From the NCBI GenBank assembly GCA_025093555.1, contig JAIWNF010000017.1, positions 434,001 through 498,000 on the forward strand: 64,000 bases of DNA. Reading direction: 5' to 3'. Position numbers and translations under genes: made by a program. The notes under the pieces are model-generated. The model did no database searches, was not told the origin of the DNA, and saw only the letters and a program-made list of their open reading frames with translations. The DNA is from Circinella umbellata. Lineage: Eukaryota > Mucoromycota > Mucoromycetes > Mucorales > Lichtheimiaceae. Position 1 is the first letter of the stretch, and every line of letters starts with the position of its first letter. Positions 11,454 through 22,383 of this stretch are shown piece by piece.

Positions 11454-13021
11454 ATGGGCATAATAGATCGCGCATGTAGAAATCAGGCCATTCTATATTC
11501 GTCTGCGATCGCTCTTCGATTAATCATATTCAGTTTTCCTTCTGTTGCTGATACTTTTTTACAACGTGTTGAGTTCGCCACACCAGTAACAAGTTACAAA
11601 CGACGTAAATGTCTAAATACAACAACACAATAAACATTTTCATTATCAAGACAACAAAAAAAAAAGAGATAGAAAACTAATAATTGTTTGAATAAATGTA
11701 ATGTAGTAACTGAAGGTGCTTATTTATATGATAGCAATGTACCACCTTATGATGGTGGTTTATTTCATCAGGTTTGAAAACAATCTTTCTTCGACAAAAT
11801 GAGGTTTGGTGAAGGGAAAGAAGGACAAGTTTTCATTAAAATAAAAAAATAATATATATTTTCATATTAGGCACCGTTACTTCTTAGCATCTTTTCATTT
11901 TTGACAAGTATTCCAAATTATTATACAATTCCTCTCTTGTACAGTTCAATAGATATCATCATCGCTCATTCTTTATACCGTATCAAGCAAACAAAACCTT
12001 TACCAAAACCATTAGCATCATCGAACAATAATAGTGATAAAAAACAACCATCACTCGAACCACATATCATTGCTGCTTTATACTTATTTAATCCATTCAC
12101 TATCCTTTCATGCATATCACGATCTTCAATTATTTTTTCAAATTTAAGTATTGTCATGGCAATACTATGTGCTCAAAGAGGTTAGTTTAAATTATAAAAA
12201 AGCATTTTGTGAAATGGATTCGATGATAAATGCATATAACCCCCCTTCTAAAAATGATTGTTACAGACCGTCCATCTATGGCTATGATATGGATCGCTCT
12301 TGCAGGCTATTTAGGATTATATCCAGCTATGCTTGTTGTACCACTCGTATTAATGCAACCATCATCCAAGGTAAAAAGATTGACATATATGGCGTGAAAG
12401 ATTAAGCAAACAACAATAATAATAACGTAAATATATATACAGTCTTTCAGCATGATAACCACATTTGTTCTCGGTATTGTTGGATTACTCGGGATTTCAA
12501 GATGGTTGGTAGGATCATGGGATTTTATTGCAGCAACTTACGGTGTAATGTAAGCACTAGAATGATGATGTAACAGTCATAGAAAAAAAAGAAGAAGAAA
12601 TGAATTACAGTATAAATAGCAGATAGTTTTATAAGTGATACTAATATGTGTGTGTTTCAAGTTTATTCCTTTCAGATCTTACACCTAATACTGGTATGTT
12701 TTGGTACTTTTTCATTGAAATATTCGATCAATTCCGATCCTTTTTTATGGTCGTTTTTCAATTTCACGCATTTATTTTCGTTGCACCACTTTGTATAAAA
12801 CTAAGGTAAACAAAAAAAAAATAAAAGATAGAAAAGTCATGTCAATCCAATTACTCATTTATTGTGATATAGACATCAACCATTATTCGTAATCACTGTA
12901 CTTTGTGGTATTATGTCCGTTTTTAAGAGTTATCCTGCTATTGGTGATGCTGCCTTATTCCTTGGTTTATTACCACTTCATGATGAACTTTTTGAATGTA
13001 AGTGGGAAAGAGCAGACAAGA

Positions 13022-13054
<33 letters not shown>

Positions 13055-13336
13055 CCTGTTTTGTCAATCCTCGTTTTCTAATAAATAACAATTATAGATT
13101 TCAGATACGGATTTTTGATCACCAATATCTATTTATATTCATCTGTTTTGGCTCCCATCTTTTGGCATCTTTGGTTATATGCAGGAAGTGGAAATGCTAA
13201 TTTCTTTTATGCTATCACACTAGTATATAATTTAGGTTCTGTCTTATTACTTATTGATATGATTTTCTCTGTATTACGACGTAATTATGATATTGAAAAC
13301 CCCAATGCCATAGGAAAACATGTTGTACAAAAATAA
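11454..13336 (+). CDS. GPI transamidase subunit PIG-U / Gab1 (Cdc91)
   Basis: Eight exons with consistent phases: 11454-11604, 11707-11771, 11871-12180, 12267-12370, 12443-12549, 12662-12805, 12873-12997, 13098-13336; 414 aa. Matches to the family run along the whole length: TSYKRLTEGAYLYD and PPYDGGLFHQAPLLL near the N-terminus, SDLTPNTGMFWYFFIE, the signature FKSYPAIGDAALFLG, and WHLWLYAGSGNANFFYAIT near the C-terminus. The protein is polytopic (about eight or more hydrophobic segments). PIG-U is a subunit of the ER GPI transamidase that replaces C-terminal propeptides with GPI anchors, and is thought to help recognise the GPI lipid. Length is close to human and yeast proteins (~400-435 aa). 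ATG 11454 is used because a start three codons upstream would need TTG. Confidence 0.93.
13024..13051 (+). repeat. (TA)n microsatellite in a PIG-U intron
   Basis: A near-perfect TA dinucleotide run inside the intron between exons 7 and 8 of the PIG-U gene. Confidence 0.9.
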
Positions 13337-13644
13337 AATTTGAAATGTAATTTAAGATGATAGAAAATGAGATAAAATAAGTGAATGAAATAATAACATA
13401 ATAAATATATAAAACTACAAGAGAAAAAAAAGGAAAGGTCAATCTTAAAGAAATGTTATAAAAAAAGAAAGATTTTTTGAAAGGGAGAAAAGGAAGAGCT
13501 ATACATATAAAAAAAATCAAAATGATATGATTCTAGGGATAAAAAGATATATTTGGGAAGATAAGACAGGAGAGGGGAGAGAAAAGAGAAAAGAGAGAGA
13601 GAGATATATATAATATAAAGAAATATATTTTTAATATGAGAGAT

Positions 13645-13722
<78 letters not shown>

Positions 13723-13753
13723 GGAAAGGATAAAAGATATTTTATAAATATTT
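13337..13753. other. Convergent 3' spacer of PIG-U and Fzo1
   Basis: About 420 nt, purine-rich on the plus strand, between two convergent genes, dominated by a GA microsatellite. The apparent ORF on the minus strand is a Ser-Leu repeat from that microsatellite, not a gene. Confidence 0.6.
13591..13719 (+). repeat. (GA)n microsatellite
   Basis: GA-rich from 13591 with an almost uninterrupted (GA)n core from about 13655 to 13719, just downstream of the Fzo1 stop codon. Confidence 0.95.
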
Positions 13754-16521
13754 TTAGGCAGCAATGGCTTTGTGTTGTTCGACTTGAATGGTTTGCACCT
13801 TATCAAGAAGGAAAACGGATTTATCAAGAATACCATTGAAGTAAACAATTGTTTCTTTAGAAACAGCTGCCTTTTCTTCCATTTCACTGCGTTTCTTTTC
13901 CTTGTTTTCAATGGCACGCACTAATCTATTTTGAATTTCCCAACCTTCGACACGTAATACTTTACGTGCTTCACGACCAATACGACTACTTTGACCTTCA
14001 ACATAAGCTTGTTCTTGAACAGCTTCCTTGAATTTGCGGACCAATTTGCGTTTGACAGCATATCGCATATCGGAAACGACATAAACTAACATACCCATAC
14101 TGGCAATGCCAACGACAGGAATAGCAATTTGACGCATATTACGATGACCCACAGCGCTGGATAAGCTGCAGAAACTAGATAATGCATCCTTGACACCCAT
14201 CAATCGACCACCGACCATAGCAACAGCACCCAAAGACAAAGCACAACCTGACATTTTATCATCAATGCTAAAGTCAAAGAAATCAGTAGCTTCGATAGCA
14301 ATTTGGACACGTCGATCACGATTCTTGATACACATTTTATCTACACTGGCAGCACGTGGATAATTACCGACATGTTCAGTACCCATATCATGAATACGAT
14401 CAATACATTGTGTGGTATCTTGACGTGCATTATTTTCTGCATTTCGAACTTGTTTGAGTAATGTTTGGGATAAGGAATCAGCAATATCTTGAGCATATTG
14501 CCAAATCAAAAAGACACCTGGATACTCGATCGAATCAGCTGTGGAAGCAACACCATCTACTGCTGCGTTAAGAACATCGCGTGTTTGCTTTTGAATACCC
14601 AATACAGTCATTTCAGCCACGCGTTCGACTTGATGTAATAATCGGTCGCGCACCTTCAAAAGACTTTGATAAGCAGGTAAATCCTTTTCTAATTCCATAC
14701 TAGCTTTCTCTTGTTCTTCTTCTGCCATAGTCTTGTTGGCTTCAGCTAAAGCGTTGACATCACCCAATAAATTGACAAGATAATTCTTGGCTGGTGAAAG
14801 TTTGGATTTGGTACGGTTTTCTAGTACAAAGGCCCGGAGACGTTGTTCCAATCGGGCAAATTCGGGTGCATCTAATTTGCTGCCGTTTTGTCCTTCGGTT
14901 AAGTCAACATCACCTGCACTAACGAAATGAACTAAATCATCTGCATCAGCATAAGTAGAAGGTGATAATTGGCGGATTTGTTCAAGGATTAATCGTTTAC
15001 AACGATCCTTGTCACGAATAGAATCAAATCGATTCACGACGATGAAAATATGAGTTTTCTCATTTGCAGCGTTCCACAAGAATTCTTTGCCCTAAGAAAA
15101 TATATTGAAATGTGTGTCACATGAGTCATTTGATGTAATAATAAAAGGTTCATATACACACACAAACGCACACTAAACCAAAATAAAATGAAAAAAAAAC
15201 CCTGGACCCGCTCGGTAGTAAACACAGCAAAAAAAAATCCCTCAATCAATCAATCAAAAAATTAATAATAACTTACCGATAAAGTGAAATGATTTTCCGC
15301 ACTAACGACAAAGACAACTACGTCAATTTCTTCTTGACGAGCAAAGACAGCTGTTGTCTTGATCGAGTCGGTATTCAAACCAGGAGAATCGATCAATGCA
15401 ATATCCACAACACCATTATGAAGCAAACTTTCTTGTGTTGTACGGGCATCACTTGTATACACCTTAAGCATCTTGTATTTCTCGCCTTCATCTGCAACGA
15501 CATTAAAGATATGTCTCATTTCCACTTGATGATAAGTGCTTGGATCCAAACGATTATATTTCGAAGCATCAGGAATAGCATGAATAGCTTCAACACCATC
15601 ATTCAACATGGCATCCAATACTTCACAGAACATACTCGTGCAAGGTTGTTGATCGGCAGGTAAAATTTCTCTTTTCAAAAGAGCATTAACAAAAGTACTT
15701 TTACCAGCATTTAAATCACCGGTGACAAGCACCTTGGAAGAAGTATCAGCAACGCGTATACGTAAGTTATCCAAATGGCGTAAACATTGTTGAAGACGAT
15801 CATCCAAAAGATTAGAAATAGATTGTGTTTCAAGAGAATTCAAATCAGTTGAAGAATGACCCATCTTCAAATCCAAATTAAGAATGCTGAGTTCTTTCGC
15901 AATATCACTACTCAATAATCGATGTTGTTCTAATTGTCGAGGTGTTACTGATTCTTCCAAAGAATGAATAGATGAACGACGTAAAGCTTCTGTCACTGAT
16001 GTCACTGTTTCGGTTGATTCACAAGGTTGAGATGCTGTTTCCATGATATCATTAGATTGAACAGATGGTAGCATCATTGTTTGAGAACGTTTAGGCATAG
16101 TTCGATCATTATTTGTTGCTGAGCCCATCATTGGAGCAGGATAACGAATAGGAAATCGTTCTTTATTGGAAAGTTGAAGATCTTCACAAATACCCATAAC
16201 AGAATTAATATGTCCCAAAAGTCGTTGACAGCTATCATGATACATTCTTTGTTCCTGAGCTGCATTCAAACGATGTTGTTGAGTACGAGCAATTTTTGTT
16301 GAAGTGGTAGGTGATGGAGTTACAGACGAAACGGGTGAAATAGTAGTCCCATTTCCAAATACTGCCGAACGATCAGTTGAAAAAGAAGAAGGCTTGTCAA
16401 AATAACGAGTGTCAAGTGCTTCAACACTAGGTGCTGAATTACGACGTAAAAATCTCTTTGCTGGTGAAGAGGAAGAAGAAGAAATGGACGAAGCCATTCC
16501 AAAATAGCCACTGTCAGTCAT
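13754..16521 (-). CDS. FZO1: Mitofusin-type dynamin GTPase Fzo1
   Basis: Two exons, 16521-15277 and 15091-13754, phase 0 junction, 860 aa. The N-terminal ~250 residues are Ser/Thr-rich followed by a helical heptad-like region. The GTPase begins near residue 262: G1 GDLNAGKST, switch threonine in QPCTSMFCEV, G3 IDSPGLN, G4 VVNRFDS. Helical regions follow. Near the C-terminus is a pair of hydrophobic segments (CALSLGAVAMVGGRLMG and AIPVVGIASMGMLVYVV) with a short loop, then a coiled-coil tail. This is the layout of Fzo1, which spans the mitochondrial outer membrane twice and drives outer-membrane fusion through GTP-dependent tethering. Length matches the fungal family (~850 aa). ATG 16521 is the first in-frame start. 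Confidence 0.94.
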
Positions 16522-16954
16522 GACAAGCTCACGTGTGTTTTAAATTATGAGTGGGGAGGGTAATTAAATTAAAACAATATATAAAAAAAAAATAAGAGCA
16601 GTTAATTATTTGAAAAATAAAAGGGTTTCTTATTTTCTTCTTTTTTGTTGGAATGAGACACAAAAAAAAAAGTAGTGAAAGAAGCTGTGTACCGTGCCCT
16701 GGTTGTTATGGAGTTAAAAAATAATAATAATGAAACCCTACGAAAGTTAGTGGCTGGACAAGTTGTTTGTATGTTTCACTCATTAGATCCCGACGAACTC
16801 CGATAAAGTTACCTGGTATGTACGAAGGGTAACAATGATATGCGTTGTACAAGAGAAACAGCCATTGCTTGAATCATCAAAACAAGAAGTCGTATAAGAT
16901 GTTTTCACAAGAAGAAGAACATAGTGTAAGAAAACAAACAAGATTTATTCGAAT
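16522..16954. other. Fzo1 upstream region with a short coding-like ORF
   Basis: About 430 nt between the Fzo1 start and the left inverted-repeat arm. A plus-strand ORF at 16708-16806, open upstream to about 16675, has coding-like composition (LRKLVAGQVVCMF, SLDPDELR) but no recognised family; it may be a fragment. The rest is AT-rich promoter-like sequence. Confidence 0.35.
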
Positions 16955-19225
16955 TTAAATTAGATGCGGATGACATGTTTACTATCCAAATTATACAGGT
17001 ATTTTCTGGACGCAAGTAGCGCATTAATTAAACAAAAATTTATAATACAATATTTAATTTCGTTCTGTTTTGCTTGATGACACATAAAAATTTAAAATTT
17101 GAATCCTTGGCTATAAAATAAAGATATCATCTCATATTTTATGCCCGAGCCTTTACGGTACTGGTTCGCTGTAAAAGTTTATTTTACTTGTAATAAGCGG
17201 AAGTGTGATCATTGAAAAGGATGTAGGTAGTTGTGTAAGGGTTGGAAATATAATACGAATATAAATTTTTGTGTGTATGGAAAAAAAATTGATGATATAC
17301 AATGGTAATGAAATAAATGAGTTTTTCTTAATCTTGCTATTGTTTTTGATGAAAATTAAACAGCAGAATATTCAGTCAATGAACCTTCATCAGTTCTTTG
17401 TCTTTTTTGTGATTGTGATAGGGTGGAAGGCACCAATGACTTTTCCCAGTCAAGAAAGATATAAGGACGAATGGTATTATTTGTCAATTGAAGGGTGGTT
17501 TCCATCATAGTTTTATTAACGCTTGCAAGGCTAAGGAGAGGTACCAGTTTTGTTACGAAATCATTATCATTGTTAGAGAATGTGAGAGGTTCAGTTCTTA
17601 TTCTTGTAACTAATCCTTTAGATATATCACCATTCAGCAATGGCACAGAACCGCTTAAAGGAATACATTAAAATATATAACCCATAGCATGCTCACAAGA
17701 ATGTATAATACATGGGTAAAACGAACCGAAAATACCATATCCGATAACATGTGATTTATGGAGCAAGCTGGGAGCAAAAGTCGTCGAAAGCAACATGTCA
17801 CGTAATACGATAGGCATTTTGAGCATACTGTCGCGGATTTCCTTTGTTTGATCTTTTCCAGGATCAATTTCAATGCATCCAAGTTCATTGTCACCACAAC
17901 TGAAAATGGTATCACCACGTCGCCCCATTTTTCTATTTTGGATTGGGTCTGCTGACGATAATAAGCGGCTTTGATTAATAGAAGTTGCATTTGGTTTACT
18001 AGATAATTCAGCTCTATCGGATATAGCAAAAAATATCAATTTGAGTGGATTAAGTTTGTTGTCTTTCTATTTCCCATATATCAATGATTGACTTACCCTT
18101 TTGCAACGATATTCGAACCTCGAAAAATGCTTGAAAAAAATCCAAATCCAACGTATAATTGATCGGATTCCATCAACTCGCCAATATTGAATGAGCCCGT
18201 CTTCAAAAACAAGCTCGAAATCTTTTCCACTTCATTGCAAAACCAAACGTTCAGCAATTCGTTCTTCGGATCATCAATGTCGATCTTTCTGGAATATTTA
18301 TAAGAGTCACCACTAGTTTTCTATTAACGCATAATAGTGGTGTTGAGTATTCTGTTCTCATATTCATTGCTTGTTTATTTCTTTGCTTATATATACATAT
18401 CAATCCACCAAGACCCTGAAAACATTCATCGAGTTCCTCAGGTACACCAAGTGGTAAATCACGGCCAGCGTCACGTAATTCATCCAGTTCTTCCTCAGTG
18501 AAAATGGAAGCCCAATTCTTATCACCCAGGTCTAATACTAGTGACTGTGAAGGACTGAACAATGATGAAATTAGTCAGTAAAATTCAAACCATATACAAT
18601 ACATGTTTTTCTCACTTACTGCTAATACTCGCAATCCAAAGCAAACTTCATGACTTTTTCTTCTACTGACAAGAGATCAACATCTTCTTTTTCCGCTTGT
18701 TGGATTGTTGCTTGTAAATACCAGAAATCCTTTTTATTGTTGTTTTTGAATTTTTCGAAACGTTTTAGTAATATAGCTTTATCAGTGATGGTGATTCTGG
18801 TTTTGAGTCCTGGTGAAGATGCTGATGATGACGATACGTACTGTTCCTGGTGACCATAATAAACAATTTCGTTTATCCAATGTTGTAGAGCTACTGGGTC
18901 CAGACAAGTCTTGCGTCTCTTTCCTAAAAGATAGCATGGAATTAGTCCGTGTTTTATATAATGGTAGCAATATATAAAAAAATATAAATGAAGATATTGA
19001 TACTTGCCAATGGTACACCCAAATTGTCGGCAGCTTTCTTTATTACTCGAGCACACGATTCTTTCATATATTTCATATCAGTAGTTGCACCAAAAGAAAC
19101 AAAGTTTTTTTCAAAGTAATCCACAATTTCTTGGGCCTTGATTGGTTGCCCACCCTCCTTTGTTTCGTTCATTAAAGAAGTTACCGCTACGCAGCGAGCA
19201 ATAGTTGTGCCTGTTTCTATAATAT
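16955..19225 (+). repeat. Left arm of a long inverted repeat
   Basis: The reverse complement of this segment matches 22350-26611 over nearly its whole length, including non-coding flanks. The outer end matches TTAGATGCGGATGACA at 16960 against TGTCATCCGCATCTAA at 26588-26603; the inner end matches GAGGGTGGGCAA at 22424 against TTGCCCACCCTC at 19145. It lacks the two transposon insertions found in the right arm and so represents the pre-insertion arrangement. Boundaries are read by eye and may be off by tens of bases. Confidence 0.8.
17356..19220 (-). pseudogene. Decayed copy 1 of the GRRxD / ELGxxE multi-exon family
   Basis: Six exons can be traced on the minus strand: ~19220-19004, 18923-18629, 18554-18401, 18284-18097, 18013-17727 and ~17654-17356. 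The core in exon 5 reads MGRRGDTIFSCGDNELGC, IEIDPGKDQTKEIRDSMLK and MPIVLRDMLL. Two splice lesions are visible: the donor after exon 3 is AT where the right-arm copy has GT, and at the last acceptor a G-to-A change turns TTTAGGCGG into TTTAAGCGG, moving the only AG by one base and shifting the frame to an early stop. The ATG at 19172 (MNETKEGG) is a possible start, but similarity to the other copies continues upstream of it. The family is not one I can name; in Mucoromycota similar G-R-R-x-D...E-x-G-x-x-E proteins are common. The D...E...E...K spacing suggests a PD-(D/E)XK-like nuclease fold (inference only). Read-through of the lesions by alternative splicing is possible. Confidence 0.65.
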
Positions 19226-19561
19226 AAGCTTGATTTGTTAAAGTGGAGTGTGGAGTTTTTCAAATTCAAGGATTAAATGTAATACAGCTGCGTATAGGAA
19301 ACGTGTACAAAGAAACAAAGAAAAAGGCTCGTGGGAAGACACAATAGGACGCAATGAGCTCATAATTTATCACTATGTAACTCTTATCCAAAGAAAAGAA
19401 CGAATATATGCAGTGATGTTGATATACAACCTGTTCACACTTTACAGGATATTTTTATTTTATGAGTGGTATTGTTTATCTGTACAAAATGAAAAAGTAA
19501 TATCATATTTTATTATTGTGCACCAGTCCGCAACATCACCCTAGCCTCCATCAACACTTTT

Positions 19562-19840
19562 TTATGTAAATCTTTGAGTTATACACTTCTTCCATGAAAT
19601 ACTGGCTTCCTCCATAAGATTATTCCTATTTCCCCCTGACCATTGCACAACAACTCCAAATAAATCCACCATATCATCATTTCTAGTAATGACATGTATC
19701 CCCCAGCTACTCAGATCAATAACTGCTGCGAATTATTATTGTGATTAAGGAACAGCCTTGAATATCGCTTGACATGACTTCAGAGCCATACAACATTTTT
19801 GTTCTTGCTCCCCTAGCCTGTTAATAAATATTCTATCAAT
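19562..19840 (-). pseudogene. Unrecognised coding fragment in the centre of the inverted repeat
   Basis: On the minus strand, 19732-19562 encodes 56 residues of clearly protein-like sequence (FAAVIDLSSWGIHVITRNDD, then LFGVVVQWSGG) ending in TAA. Just upstream, about 19840-19757 reads LGEQEQKCCMALKSCQAIF in a frame that ends in a stop. They look like adjacent parts of one exon or two exons separated by a lesion. No family recognised. It could be an N-terminal region of the family copy next to it, since it lies upstream of it on the same strand. Confidence 0.4.
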
Positions 19841-20110
19841 CTTGTCTGTTCTAATCTCGCTCTTTCAGCTTATTTTTTTGTTTTTACTTCTTGAAAAGGT
19901 TATTCGACATATTATTACGATATGATGCTCATTATTCGACTTCTCTTTGGTTGTGTGTCTTGCCATCCTGAAAAGTATAGTTCTATAAACAGAGAAAATA
20001 AAAGAGTGTGAGAAACAAAGGAAATGATTTACCTTTACGAGCAGGGAATATACATGTGTGCGTGTATGTGTTAAAGGTAAAAATAATGATTAAAAAATAA
20101 TGAATCAAGG

Positions 20111-20228
20111 CACCCAAGATCTGGGTTATCTCACAGGACGTAGCTATGAGGCCATCTGATGCAAAGTCCATCGCAGCACCCAAGAGCTGGGTTATCTCGC
20201 AGGACGTAGCTACGAGGCCATCTGATGC
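20111..20228 (-). repeat. 66-bp tandem repeat, two copies, open reading frame
   Basis: Copy 1 at 20111-20176, copy 2 at 20177-20228 (partial). The period of 66 is a multiple of three and the minus strand stays open through both, encoding ASDGLVATSCEITQLLGA and ASDGLIATSCEITQILGA. Differences are mostly conservative, which suggests a coding history. A GGCCATCTGATGCA match recurs at 41213-41226. Confidence 0.7.
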
Positions 20229-20689
20229 CACTATAAAAAAGAAATATAGGGTATAGTGGAAGTTACAGAAGAGAGTTTATAAACCAAGATGATGATGTCG
20301 GTAGTCAAAATGAATTACATTGTTGTAGTGTCCCAACAAGTCACAATATTATCTCCCCAAAGCTTAGCTTCAAGTAGCTTTCCAAGAATGAAAATTAATT
20401 CGTCTTCCCCCATACATATTATTCGGGCCCAATAATAGGCACGGCTAAAGTGAATGAGGCAGCGAAAGCCAATAAAAAAAGACTATGACGTTTGGATTTA
20501 CCCAATCACCTTTGACTATGACATGTTGCTGAGATTTAAACAGGTAAGCATAAAGCATAAGAGAGAAAAAAGTTCATACCTTATTACTTATTAGCGTCAA
20601 TATTAGAAAAAAGTTATTGGTGTCATGGATTGGTTCAATAGTGTCACAATGGAATATAACTCCAATAATAAAAAGGCGTGGGAGAAAAA

Positions 20690-21091
20690 AAAGAAGGAAG
20701 AAATCCTAATGCCAGGAGAAAATCTAATGGAGAGTTCATGATTGCGTGTGTGGAGATGAAAATTCTACTTATGTTAGTGCTACCAAGAACATTGTTAACA
20801 ACCGGATCATTAATAATGAATCTACCATTAGTCGGACTACTGCCTTTGAATCCAGTACTATGGAATCGAGTTTATTTGAAGTGATAAGTACGTCTTCGAA
20901 AGTGTTAACTGTAGCTGCAATAGAATTTAGTATTAACAGATCCAAATTCTATTAAAGCACTACAAACATTTACAGATAGCAGCAGCAGCAGAAGCAGCAG
21001 CAATAATCATCTTCTTGAAGACATTCATAAAAACATTAGAATACATGTACCATTGGTGACACCTTTGAGCGTGAAGGGAACAAAAAAGTAA
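20690..21091 (+). pseudogene. Possible broken exon, unrecognised
   Basis: Plus-strand ORF 20746-20955 (STYVSATKNIVNN, TTAFESSTMESSLF) overlaps, in another frame, a fragment ending at 21091 (LTDPNSIKALQTFTD, a short polySer from AGC repeats, HLLEDIHKNIRIHVP). The two together read like one protein segment with a frameshift near 20940. No family recognised and no clear splice sites; low support. Confidence 0.3.
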
Positions 21092-21879
21092 AATGCAACA
21101 CTCTCTGTGGCAAAATGGATGTCGAACAATAATATTTAGTTACTTCAACAATATAATTTGGTCAAATATTATATTAACAGTAAGTATGACAAATAGCTAG
21201 TTATTATTATCATTTTATTTTTAAATAGTTATAAGTTCCAACCCATATATAAAATACAATTAATCATTTTACAATAGAATAATCTCGCTACTAGGGTCAT
21301 TTCCTAATTGAGAACAATTAATTTTTTTTTGCCTCATACATCTTATCCGGGCCGATAATTTGTGGTTACACGGTTCGTGCTGTGGATTATAGCTCCTGAT
21401 TTTTATCGTCAACTGTTTGAAGTCTCAAAACTCGAAAAATAGTCGTTTTCAAATATTTCTTGTATGTATATACTATCATCTATACCAAAAAAGACTCAAA
21501 TGATTCCAGGCTTTTGTTGAATAGCAACCAAGTAAAACTATAACCGCATTCACCATTTTTAGAACCATACTCTCCCAGAAAATACTGGAGAAATAGCAGA
21601 AATATCAAATGGTACTATGAAAACCAAGCGATTGAGAAAAAGAAAAAGGGTAGGATACTTCTCATTATCACACATCACACATATACTATTATATATTTTT
21701 ATCTATTTTTCTTAATATATATAATATTTAATTTCTAGAGTATTTCACAGATTTATCTATGGCTAGTAAGAACTTTGACAGTCTCATTAGTGGCAATGTT
21801 ATTACCCGTCTGGTCTTTACAATACCTCAACTTTTGACAAATGACGGTTTATGTCGGCATGCCGTTTGTTGTAGTGATA

Positions 21880-22165
21880 TGGATGATGGGGCATTAGAGG
21901 ACGTATAGACTGTATGTGCTATAAAGTTGCGGCTATTGGGTTTCTTAGGGGCGGATAATTTTGATTGTAGTTTCTGGAGCCGGTCTACTTTTTTTTGCTG
22001 AGACGCAAAGACTTTTCGAAAAAACTCTGCGTTCTTCTAAGCTTCTTGAAGATTGCTACAAAGGTCCACGGATTTCGTCTCATCGGTTGTGAAGAACATA
22101 GCCTTGGCTAGTGCTCGCTGCTGTTGGGGAGTAAGTGTGGATTCTTTAGGTAGCAATAAAAACCT
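21880..22165 (-). pseudogene. Fragment of an unrecognised ORF with one internal stop
   Basis: The minus strand encodes LTPQQQRALAKAMFFTTDET, then SVDLCSNLQEA, a TAG stop, then KNAEFFRKVFASQQKKVDRL and QKLQSKLSAPKK. The composition is helical and charged, and the frame is open on both sides of the single TAG. It might be the ORF1 or gag-like part of a retroelement, but I cannot name a family. It lies between the inverted-repeat arms. Confidence 0.45.
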
Positions 22166-22383
22166 ATGGGAATTTCATGCAGCCTTAATAGGTTGATACA
22201 GTATGTCGCACTTTGAACCACTTGGCGGGTGAATCTTTTTTATTGTTTCTCGCATCTTTTGCTGTGCAATGTTACGCATTATTTTGCCATGACCACCAAG
22301 AGTACCCCGATAACTATTGAAGGTAGCAACCATTAGATTAACTAGTTTTTAATGTAGTTATAGAAACAAGCACTAACTATTCT

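Noticed and set aside
13456..13917. Minus-strand ORF of Ser-Leu repeats
   Set aside because: Produced by the (GA)n microsatellite and by out-of-frame reading of the Fzo1 3' end.
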